This document shows positions 8,071 to 14,367 of a stretch of DNA of 31,346 nt, one piece after another. Both the position numbers and the translations under genes were made by a program. The first letter of the stretch is position 1. The number at the start of each line of letters is the position of its first letter. This DNA is from CAZFER01 sp964517495 (lineage in GTDB: Bacteria > Hinthialibacterota > Hinthialibacteria > Hinthialibacterales > Hinthialibacteraceae): assembly GCA_964517495.1 (NCBI GenBank), contig CAZFER010000073.1, positions 1-31,346 on the forward strand. The letters are read 5' to 3'. The notes beneath the pieces were generated by a model, which made no database searches, was not told the origin of the DNA, and saw only the letters and a list, made by a program, of their open reading frames with translations.

Positions 8071-9317
8071 AAAACCGCATGAAAGCCCTATTATCCACCC
8101 CTTTACGCAGGATGGCAGTCAATGGCCTCATTATTATCCTATCAATTGTGGTAGGTTTGTTCCTTGTCGAACTGGGAATCCGCCTGTTTGGATTATCAAG
8201 CCGGGAAATCATTCTAAGCCGCGGGATGATCCCCGATGAACATTGCGGTTTCAAATTACAGGCCAATGTGACTATTCCACCCATCCCAGGTGTGATGCCT
8301 GAAGTGAACATCAATTCTCTAGGTATGCGTGATAAGGAGTATTCTGCTAAAAAACCGGATCAAACCGTTCGTGTTTTGGCCCTGGGTGATTCTTTTGCCT
8401 ATGGCAGAGTACATTACCACTTCAACTTCCTCACTATCCTGGAAGAACAATTAAACCACCATTATCAGGATTGGACGATCGAACTCTTGAATTCTGGTGT
8501 ACCCGCCTATGAACCAGTCCATGAATTGGCTTATTTAAAAACATATGGGTTTAAATATCAACCGGATATTGTGCTTCAATGCATCTATGTCGGTAACGAC
8601 CTGCAAAACAACCACTTGGCTCCAACTGAACTTCATCCCGGTTCACCCCTCCAACAAATGGAAGCCCAAAAAGAACAAATTCCCTTTCATAACCTGTTGC
8701 GCTGGTCGGAGTTATATTGGACCATCCTGAATCTAACTTCGAAAGCACAAATTCTTCATGAAATTGAAAAACGCATCCCCCGCTTGGATGAAGAATCATT
8801 GGATGATCCCCGCAAAATCATCGAAGATTTTTGGATGATGTCAGATGAGGAATACGACGCCGTATTACGCAACCACGCCCCAAACTTCCTTACCGCTGAT
8901 CACCGGGGCATAAAGGAACAGCAACAAATTCAAACCACCCTTGCAGTGCTTAACGATTGCGCAAAGGCTTGTAAACAGCGTGATATTCTTTTTATGATCA
9001 CCCTCATTCCCGCTGAAGAACAAGTGGATAAAACCGTTCAACAACAGCTATTGAAAGAAATGGAAAAGGAAAAAGAACCACTGGATTTCAATTTCAAACA
9101 ACCACAAAAAAACCTAATGGCTGAATTTGAACGTCTAAACATTTCAGCCATCGATCTATTACCCGCGTTCTTGGAAAACGCCGATAAGCAAAGGCTCTAT
9201 TTGCTACGAGATTCACATTGGAACGAAGCAGGCAACCAGCTGGCTGCAAACCATCTGGTAAAACCACTTAAGCAATTGATCGATCAGTGGATTTCCAATC
9301 ATGAATCAAACCAATAA
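8067..9317 (+). CDS. Membrane-anchored SGNH hydrolase-fold protein, AlgX/DHHW-like
   Basis: A 416-residue protein with an N-terminal membrane anchor (about 16-36) and a periplasmic SGNH/GDSL domain. Catalytic blocks visible: GDSF (107-110) with the serine nucleophile S109, glycine 144 in NSGVPAYE, GND (176-178), and D382-S-H384 in RDSHWNEAGN. The D-S/T-H-W form of the last block is that of AlgJ/AlgX/DHHW-type polysaccharide O-acetyltransferases rather than plain lipases, so O-acetyl transfer to or removal from an exported glycan is plausible. The start overlaps the upstream GT-C gene by 4 nt, and the 3' end overlaps the next gene by 17 nt, so the three genes form a tight operon. Substrate cannot be read from sequence. 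Confidence 0.75.
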   Translation: MKNRMKALLSTPLRRMAVNGLIIILSIVVGLFLVELGIRLFGLSSREIILSRGMIPDEHCGFKLQANVTIPPIPGVMPEVNINSLGMRDKEYSAKKPDQTVRVLALGDSFAYGRVHYHFNFLTILEEQLNHHYQDWTIELLNSGVPAYEPVHELAYLKTYGFKYQPDIVLQCIYVGNDLQNNHLAPTELHPGSPLQQMEAQKEQIPFHNLLRWSELYWTILNLTSKAQILHEIEKRIPRLDEESLDDPRKIIEDFWMMSDEEYDAVLRNHAPNFLTADHRGIKEQQQIQTTLAVLNDCAKACKQRDILFMITLIPAEEQVDKTVQQQLLKEMEKEKEPLDFNFKQPQKNLMAEFERLNISAIDLLPAFLENADKQRLYLLRDSHWNEAGNQLAANHLVKPLKQLIDQWISNHESNQ

Positions 9318-9627
9318 ATCAACCATCAATCTATTCGTTTACGGTTCTTTAAAGGAACCCTCAATATTCCAAGCCGTAACCGGTATTAATCCCCCTTCTC
9401 AACACAAAGCCATATTACATGGCTTTTCCTACACTCAGCCTATCGATGGATACCCCGTAATCCAATCCGATCCAAATGGAATAGTGGAAGGCATTATAAT
9501 CAAAGATATTCCATCTCATAAACTAAATGCCCTGAATCACTACGAAGGAGACGCCTATCAGCGCCAAAAAGTTAAAATACAGTTGGAAGATGAAGATATA
9601 GAAGCATTCACATATATCAAGAGATAA
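9301..9627 (+). CDS. Gamma-glutamylcyclotransferase / AIG2-like family protein
   Basis: A 108-residue cytosolic protein with the GGCT fold. The substrate-binding motif YGSLK lies at 14-18, YPVI at 51-54, and the catalytic glutamate is E82 in NHYEGDAYQR (79-88). Family members release 5-oxoproline from gamma-glutamyl amines or act as gamma-glutamylamine cyclotransferases; the exact substrate here is unknown. The start lies 17 nt inside the 3' end of the SGNH gene, so it is translated from the same transcript as the two cell-envelope genes, though a functional link with them is not obvious. Length is in the short range of the family. Start ATG 9301 was chosen because the motif YGSLK requires the N-terminal strand just upstream. 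Confidence 0.8.
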   Translation: MNQTNKSTINLFVYGSLKEPSIFQAVTGINPPSQHKAILHGFSYTQPIDGYPVIQSDPNGIVEGIIIKDIPSHKLNALNHYEGDAYQRQKVKIQLEDEDIEAFTYIKR

Positions 9628-9690
9628 TGATATCTCTTCCCTCATAATTACTTGTATTCACCTAATTCCCTCACCCTCAAAACTGGATTG

Positions 9691-9735
9691 ACACATAGGT
9701 CAATTTCTACATGTTGTAGGGGCAAACCTATGTGT
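9691..9735. repeat. Intergenic inverted repeat
   Basis: ACACATAGGT (9691-9700) and ACCTATGTGT (9726-9735) are perfect 10-bp inverted arms. The right arm overlaps a second small stem (GGGCAAAC / GTTCGCCC, one mismatch). The look, GTAGGGGCAAACC..GTGTTCGCCC, is that of small palindromic repeats scattered between genes in many genomes. It sits between the converging 9301-9627 and 9808-10509 genes and could act as a bidirectional terminator. Confidence 0.5.
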
Positions 9736-9807
9736 TCGCCCTATGTTGTAGTATGGCCGGCATCAGGATGAGTTTTGTGACAATCCCGGGACTTGTAACA
9801 CGCCAGT

Positions 9808-10509
9808 TTAACGCTCAGCAATCACCCCCCGAATACTCTCTGCTACCTTCCCCGCCAGAATTTCAGACCCCTTCTCGGTAAAATGCACATTCTCAGGCCG
9901 CTGGATTTCGCTCAGTTGAGCATATGCAAATGAATAAAGGTCATTAATCCGAATATAATGTTTTTTCATAATCCGTTCAGCTACTTTGTTATATTCAACC
10001 GCATCTTCTGGCTGCCGTGGTGGACGTAACTCTCCCTCCGGTACGGGAGTCGTGCTGCACCAAATCAAAGTAGCCCCTGTTTTCTTCATCCGTTCCACCA
10101 ATGTTTCAAGGTTTTTTTCGTACTCGTCAATAGGGACTTGATGTTTGCCATCCTCCATGAATTTCAAATCATGCAATCCCCAATTAAAATGAATGACATC
10201 CCACTCCTGGTCTCCCAGCCATTCATCAATATGTTCCAATCCCCGGATCGTAGGTCCCCCGTTAACCGGTATGCGTTGAACATCCGCTATTCCAGCCAGT
10301 TTTTCTTTGACAGGCTCGGTATAGCCCATCGAAATCGAATCGCCAATAATTAAAACCCGGGGAAAGGAAGCCGGTTCATCTTTTTTAACAGCCATGCTAT
10401 AAGCCCCTTCTTGTCCCCCCGTTTGACTGGTGATCTCCGCTCCTGTTTGACACCCCCCAACAAGAATCAAAAGCAAAAAAGATGTGATAGTATTTGCTTT
10501 AAAAATCAT
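9808..10509 (-). CDS. SGNH/GDSL hydrolase-like lipoprotein
   Basis: A 233-residue lipoprotein. The signal peptide ends in the lipobox LVGGC with the lipidated Cys20. The SGNH domain has GDS (56-58, S58 nucleophile), NGG (83-85), and a third block NWGLHD (109-114) in place of the usual GxND; the last block is ENVHF with H209 but glutamate (E206) where Asp is usual. This pattern, with the text HFNWGLHDLK and VHFTEKGSE, matches a group of SGNH proteins that I recall from planctomycete-like bacteria. It probably removes acyl or acetyl groups from glycans at the cell surface. Start: the upstream ATG at 10521 contains GGAG (10516-10519) that serves as a ribosome binding site 6 nt before the ATG at 10509, so 10509 is preferred. 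Confidence 0.8.
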   Translation of the reverse strand: MIFKANTITSFLLLILVGGCQTGAEITSQTGGQEGAYSMAVKKDEPASFPRVLIIGDSISMGYTEPVKEKLAGIADVQRIPVNGGPTIRGLEHIDEWLGDQEWDVIHFNWGLHDLKFMEDGKHQVPIDEYEKNLETLVERMKKTGATLIWCSTTPVPEGELRPPRQPEDAVEYNKVAERIMKKHYIRINDLYSFAYAQLSEIQRPENVHFTEKGSEILAGKVAESIRGVIAER

Positions 10510-10641
10510 GTGAATCTCCATTAAACGTACTAATATTCTCTCCCATTATCCCATAAATTGACGAATTGTATACACAGCACTCATAAAAGGTGGGTGGGTA
10601 AATGAACGTAAATCAATATTCCATACCCCAGTTAAGTGAAG

Positions 10642-10687
10642 TATAATAAACTTAGAGCCTTAAAAATCATAAAGAAAGGCATATGCC
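10642..10687 (+). promoter_or_regulatory. Promoter -10 and palindromic operator candidate of the VapBC-type pair
   Basis: A TATAAT -10 box lies at 10642-10647; the -35 region is weak. A perfect 10-bp palindrome GGCATATGCC at 10678-10687 ends right before the antitoxin start codon and overlaps the GAAAGG ribosome binding site (10674-10679). Binding of the antitoxin or toxin-antitoxin complex here would block translation or transcription, in line with the autoregulation known for type II TA operons. Confidence 0.45.
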
Positions 10688-10909
10688 ATGTCTGTGAAAA
10701 AAAGCGAATCGACCGTCATGCAAGAATCCAAACCCGGCCATAAGCTCAATTACACAACCCTCAGCCAGGAATTTATAGATTACCTCGAATCCCAGCTAGG
10801 ACCTGTAAAAAGAATGAGTATTTCCGAATTACAGGAGATGACAGCAAAAAGAATGATCGGTACTTCTGCTTCAGAAACCCTGCGTCAGCTACGAGAAGAA
10901 AGCAGGTAA
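10688..10909 (+). CDS. Candidate antitoxin of a VapBC-type module
   Basis: A 73-residue charged protein in front of a PIN-domain toxin gene, with a gap of 4 bp between stop and GTG start. It has a hydrophilic N-terminal part and a helical C-terminal part (SISELQEMTAKRM, then SASETLRQLREESR) that could wrap the toxin. I do not see a clear AbrB, RHH or Phd DNA-binding motif, so the antitoxin family is unassigned. GAAAGG 8 nt upstream supports the ATG at 10688 over the ATG at 10683. The role is inferred from order, size and the partner gene. Confidence 0.65.
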   Translation: MSVKKSESTVMQESKPGHKLNYTTLSQEFIDYLESQLGPVKRMSISELQEMTAKRMIGTSASETLRQLREESR

Positions 10910-10913
10910 AACT

Positions 10914-11402
10914 GTGGGAAATCCAAAATTCTACTTGGATGCTTCAGCCATTGTCAAAAGATACTGGAAGGAAGAGGGAACTCAATTTATTAATAATCTT
11001 TATGAATATGAAATAAGCAAAGGTTCTCGGATGTTTACTGCCAAGCATTCTCTTGCTGAGTTAAGCTCTACCGCCTATCGCCTTCACAGAGAAGGCAGAC
11101 TCTCACATCAGGAATCAGCGTTGATCATCTTTGAGTTTCTTCGGGAATGTCAATCTGCTATAAGATTCATTGAAACGGATGACAGTCTATACATCCATTC
11201 AATAATCTCATTAAGTGAATATCCTCTCCGAGCGGGAGATGCCATGCATTTAGCCGCAGCATTAGACCTTCATGATCGATATGGCCAGGATTTCTATTTC
11301 GTCTCAGATGATTCCCGTCAATGCGATGCCGCTTTAGCAGAAGGTATTAAAGTACTCAGACCACGAGAATCCCAAGCATTGAACGAACTCTTTTCATTAT
11401 AA
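10914..11402 (+). CDS. PIN-domain ribonuclease toxin, VapC-like
   Basis: A 162-residue PIN-domain protein that would cleave RNA, typically tRNA or rRNA in VapC toxins. The four acidic positions of the active site are visible: D9 in FYLDASAIVKRY, E49 in AELSSTAYRL, D109 in LRAGDAMHLAAAL, and D132/D133 in FVSDDSRQCDAA. Length is slightly above that of typical VapC (130-150). Translation starts with GTG 4 bp after the antitoxin stop, so expression is coupled and probably lower than that of the antitoxin. No promoter of its own is seen. The active site is complete, so the toxin should be functional. Confidence 0.85.
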   Translation: MGNPKFYLDASAIVKRYWKEEGTQFINNLYEYEISKGSRMFTAKHSLAELSSTAYRLHREGRLSHQESALIIFEFLRECQSAIRFIETDDSLYIHSIISLSEYPLRAGDAMHLAAALDLHDRYGQDFYFVSDDSRQCDAALAEGIKVLRPRESQALNELFSL

Positions 11403-11403
11403 A

Positions 11404-11425
11404 ATTTGAGACCTACAACTCAAAT
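11404..11425 (+). terminator. Weak hairpin after the toxin gene
   Basis: ATTTGAG (11404-11410) and CTCAAAT (11419-11425) form a 7-bp stem with an 8-base loop, two bases after the PIN toxin stop. It is not followed by a clear T-run, so an intrinsic terminator is possible but weak. Confidence 0.25.
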
Positions 11426-11452
11426 CTTGAAGTGATCAAGGAATCAGTTTGA

Positions 11453-11713
11453 TTATGAGGGTAATTTCAATGTCTCGTTTACTTCTTCCGCTTCCTCAAC
11501 ATCACCGTATACCTCCTCAGCGATTATTCGGTCCGTTATAGAATTAATGTATTCGATAAGGGCTTTGTCAATTTCAAGAAATTCAGGCCACAAGGTATCA
11601 TTGACAAATGATTCAGGCACCCGAAGCATGACAGTGGTATAACGCTGGCGATCATAGCGGTATGGCTTTAATGAATAACGCCTGGTTGGTTTGCCAGGTT
11701 CAGAAAACCTCAT
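11453..11713 (-). CDS. Small acidic-tailed hypothetical protein
   Basis: An 86-residue reading (longest frame reaches 11848, 131 residues) that I do not recognise. The first 27 residues are basic (RRYSLKPYRYDRQRY); the rest is a helical, strongly acidic domain ending in EEVYGDVEEAEEVNETLKLPS. The 11849 side of the frame reads Ser/Leu/Pro-rich and overlaps the better-looking plus-strand gene, so the start at 11713 is preferred, although AGGAG there lies directly against the ATG and a later start at 11629 is also possible. The gene is divergent to, and partly overlaps, the 11662 gene. A charged two-part layout like this occurs in small regulators and antitoxins, but no family can be named. Confidence 0.45.
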   Translation of the reverse strand: MRFSEPGKPTRRYSLKPYRYDRQRYTTVMLRVPESFVNDTLWPEFLEIDKALIEYINSITDRIIAEEVYGDVEEAEEVNETLKLPS

Positions 11714-12486
11714 CTCCTGACCTGGTAGGGGAATGGTCCGACTCAGAGGAATCTCAGATATTGAAAGAAGCGGGAGCGCTGAAAACAGCTGTTTATTATA
11801 TGGGGGTTGAAAACCAACCACCTGAAGATTCGTTTTGGGATTCCTCATTCATCAATTATTATTCCCAAGCTATTGCTTTTGAAGCAAACGAAACGCCAAG
11901 GTTTTCCCCCGACTTGTGTGTTCATGTGATGAGACCACTCAAGCAAGGTGAGGAACTGGTTTCGTTACGGGAAGTTGAAGCATGCCAATTGGACGCACGC
12001 GAATTACTCAAGAATGTATATGGTGTTTCTGTCCCGGAGGATGCGTACATTCTTTCTGAAGAAGAAAGTGAAGAATTTGTGAAAATGGAAGATGAGAACG
12101 ATGGCCCGATTGAGTCAATTGAAATCCCTGACGAATTGGGAAAATTGCTTATTAGCGCCGTTGAAAAAAAGTCATTCCCCATAAATAAGAATGCTTGGAC
12201 ATTGCATTCGGATCACAAAAAAATTGGTCGAGCTGGATTGATTATCATCAACATCCGCAATGAGGACGAACGGGCTGATGCCGAACGAACCTGCCAACAA
12301 ATCGAGAAACTTCGTACAACTCAGGAAATCTCTAGAGACATATTTAATTACCAGGATGAAAGACGCCGTGTCACAATCCTTATTGCCAATCTCGATAATG
12401 CACGTGACCCTGAGTTAAAAAAAGTCTTTGCAAGAATCAAAAGAGTAGTTAGGAATAATAGCTCTAATTTAGAGTATGAATTCTAA
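11662..12486 (+). CDS. Hypothetical protein, 274 residues, unknown
   Basis: A soluble, acidic protein with no signal peptide, membrane segment or motif known to me. The N-terminal half contains a Trp/Tyr-rich block (about 60-75), then an acidic linker (about 130-155, with EEESEEF), and a C-terminal alpha/beta-looking domain (about 160-270) with GRAGLIIINI, VTILIANLDNARDPELKKVF and a basic helix KRVVRNNSS. The start is uncertain: ATG 11662 and 11671 lack a good ribosome binding site, and the first 17 codons overlap the opposite-strand gene; an inner start such as ATG 11800 may be the true one. It converges on the anti-sigma gene with 14 bp between stops. Confidence 0.6.
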   Translation: MALMNNAWLVCQVQKTSSPDLVGEWSDSEESQILKEAGALKTAVYYMGVENQPPEDSFWDSSFINYYSQAIAFEANETPRFSPDLCVHVMRPLKQGEELVSLREVEACQLDARELLKNVYGVSVPEDAYILSEEESEEFVKMEDENDGPIESIEIPDELGKLLISAVEKKSFPINKNAWTLHSDHKKIGRAGLIIINIRNEDERADAERTCQQIEKLRTTQEISRDIFNYQDERRRVTILIANLDNARDPELKKVFARIKRVVRNNSSNLEYEF

Positions 12487-12500
12487 TTTCAACTGATGCC

Positions 12501-13244
12501 TTATTCGTTCTTCACTTTAACATCTTGCTCCGCCTTCATCTGGGGAAGAGCCGCGGGTTGCAACTTGTTGGTGGGATTATGCGCGGGCACCAAGCCCGGA
12601 TTAGGTTGAAATCCGACACTGAACAGGCCGGAATCTGTACGCATGCTCGGTAATATACCATATAAAAGGCTTTCAAGATTCTTCTGGTCTTGCTCTCCAA
12701 TTTTGAGTGCGTAAGCAAATTTCTCTTCCAAATCTTCTTGTTTGGCTACGATGGGATCATCATGGGCATCGTTAATTTCACCCGTGGCCACGTTAATCAA
12801 CTTACTTGCAGATTCATTGGATACATCCGTCGCTAACCCATTATTTCCGTTGCTAGTTATCGGAACGGTGGAAAATTGCGATTGAATCAGGGGAAGCAAC
12901 AATAAAACGGCTAAAATACTCGCCAATGCCGCGGTTGGGGCCAAATGAAATGCACCACGCCCAATGCTCAATGTGTTTTTGAACTTGGTCCAAATCGTAT
13001 CAGCTTCTTTGGATTCATTGATGCGATTGTGCAAATCATGCATACGGGGTTGAGCGCTCTCCGTTTCATCCTGCCAAAGATCCAAAAAGAGCCAGGTTTT
13101 CTGTAACTCCATCAGCTCATTTCGGCAGTCTGGACACACCGCTAAATGACGCTCCACCTCAAGGCGTTCGTTTTTACTCGTGTTGCCGGAGGCGTAGGCA
13201 ACTAACTTCTCTTGATTATAAGGACAACTCCGTTCGTACATCAT
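12501..13244 (-). CDS. Anti-sigma factor with zinc-finger domain and one membrane segment
   Basis: A 247-residue bitopic membrane protein. The N-terminal cytoplasmic part is a zf-HC2/ZAS anti-sigma domain with C7 and the hallmark H33-x3-C37-x2-C40 (HLAVCPDC), which holds the partner sigma factor. One membrane span lies near residues 99-121, followed by a periplasmic domain of about 125 residues that is the likely sensor; it has no motif I know and ends in a Pro/Lys-rich tail. The gene lies 42 bp behind the ECF sigma gene, so the two are co-transcribed and the anti-sigma holds the sigma factor until a signal triggers release, perhaps by proteolysis. Confidence 0.85.
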   Translation of the reverse strand: MMYERSCPYNQEKLVAYASGNTSKNERLEVERHLAVCPDCRNELMELQKTWLFLDLWQDETESAQPRMHDLHNRINESKEADTIWTKFKNTLSIGRGAFHLAPTAALASILAVLLLLPLIQSQFSTVPITSNGNNGLATDVSNESASKLINVATGEINDAHDDPIVAKQEDLEEKFAYALKIGEQDQKNLESLLYGILPSMRTDSGLFSVGFQPNPGLVPAHNPTNKLQPAALPQMKAEQDVKVKNE

Positions 13245-13286
13245 GTTCGTCTCTCATCCATACCAATTCAAAATAGATCAAATCCA

Positions 13287-14042
13287 TTAAGCATACTCTT
13301 TCAGCATCGGCTGTAGCATCTCTCTTAACTTGAGATGAGCACGATAGGCTCGCTGCTTAATGGATTCCGGAGTCGTATCCAGTATCTCAGCAATCTCAAT
13401 ATAAGACAACCCTTGAAACTTATTTAATATTATAACTTCTCTTTGCTCATTCGATAACTGGTTAATCGCTTCTTTAATGGTGTTTTCATCCAACTTGATG
13501 GCATACACATCGCGTGCATCACCAGTATCATCCTCAACCTGGTCCATAAACGTGGTCTGGTGATTATACTCCGAACTCTCTCTCATTTGAGAATCCGCAT
13601 GCACCAACCGGTTCCAGTATCGTCTTTTTTCATCGATACATAAATTTCTGGCTATTCGATAAAGCCACGAGGTGAATTTGGAACGAGGTTTCCAGGCCTT
13701 TCGGTTGTTATAAACACGCAGGAAGGTTTCTTGGACAAGGTCTTCGGCTAAATGGCGGTCTTGAACCATTCGAATGATAAACATCAACACAGGGCGGTAG
13801 TGCCGCTGATACAACATATCCAGCGCTTCCTCCCGGCCCTTCTGACATGCGAGCATCAATTGCTCGTCCGTTGTGTTTTCATCCCATTTCATCGTGCGGA
13901 TTTTTTGTTCGGTTGTTAAACCGTCTTCAACCTCCAATTTCCACTGGGTTGGCCATAAATCAACCCCAACGGCTTGAGCCTTCATCAGGGGGGTTGATTC
14001 AAGTCCATCTAGTACAGCAGTTGAATTTAAGTCCACGATCAA
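13287..14042 (-). CDS. ECF-type RNA polymerase sigma factor
   Basis: A 251-residue sigma-70 family factor of the extracytoplasmic-function group. Region 2 spans about 68-140, with AEDLVQETFLRVY (99-111) and the -10 recognition part KFTSWLYRIARNLCIDEKRR (122-141); region 4 spans about 184-245, with NQLSNEQREVIIL, FQGLSYIEIAEIL and the helix ESIKQRAYRAHLKLR. An extra 50-residue N-terminal tail precedes region 2 and is unusual for the group. Start: AAGGAG (14047-14052) supports either TTG at 14042 (4-nt spacing) or GTG at 14036 (10-nt spacing); if the true start is an inner ATG at 13892 the tail would be lost. It is followed by its likely anti-sigma factor. Confidence 0.92.
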   Translation of the reverse strand: MIVDLNSTAVLDGLESTPLMKAQAVGVDLWPTQWKLEVEDGLTTEQKIRTMKWDENTTDEQLMLACQKGREEALDMLYQRHYRPVLMFIIRMVQDRHLAEDLVQETFLRVYNNRKAWKPRSKFTSWLYRIARNLCIDEKRRYWNRLVHADSQMRESSEYNHQTTFMDQVEDDTGDARDVYAIKLDENTIKEAINQLSNEQREVIILNKFQGLSYIEIAEILDTTPESIKQRAYRAHLKLREMLQPMLKEYA

Positions 14043-14367
14043 AAAACTCCTTGTTTACTCGTCAGAAACGATCTTGATTCTTTAACGGTTTCAATTGAAT
14101 CAGGTAACGAAAGAAAAAAATGATTCCCTAAAATGATCTAAATAAATTCAATCGAATGTATTCCAAGGAGCTTGTGACACTACACATACTTATACGATAC
14201 TTTATACGAATTGTTGCTATTTAAAGTTTAATTTTTTGTCAAATTTTTATCTAATTTCTCAAAATTCCGTCAAAAAACCCCCTTTTTTGATTAAATTCGT
14301 TTTACTATCTCATTGAAATAACAGAGTTTATTATCCATGATTCCGGATGATTTTAATCAACGATTAA
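14043..14367. other. AT-rich intergenic region upstream of the sigma factor gene
   Basis: A 325-bp AT-rich stretch with no credible ORF. It should hold the promoter of the sigma/anti-sigma operon on the minus strand. The most regular structure is a direct repeat, ATACTTATACG (14186-14196) followed at once by ATACTTTATACG (14197-14208), which could be a pair of binding sites; no clear sigma-70 promoter was picked. Confidence 0.4.

Noticed and set aside
11714..11848. Upstream 45 codons of the minus-strand hypothetical gene
   Set aside because: Ser/Leu/Pro-rich translation and overlap with the better plus-strand frame suggest this part is not coding.
14043..14367. Clear ECF-type promoter for the sigma/anti-sigma operon
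   Set aside because: Only a tandem ATACTTATACG-like repeat stands out; no -35/-10 pair of the usual ECF type could be placed with confidence.
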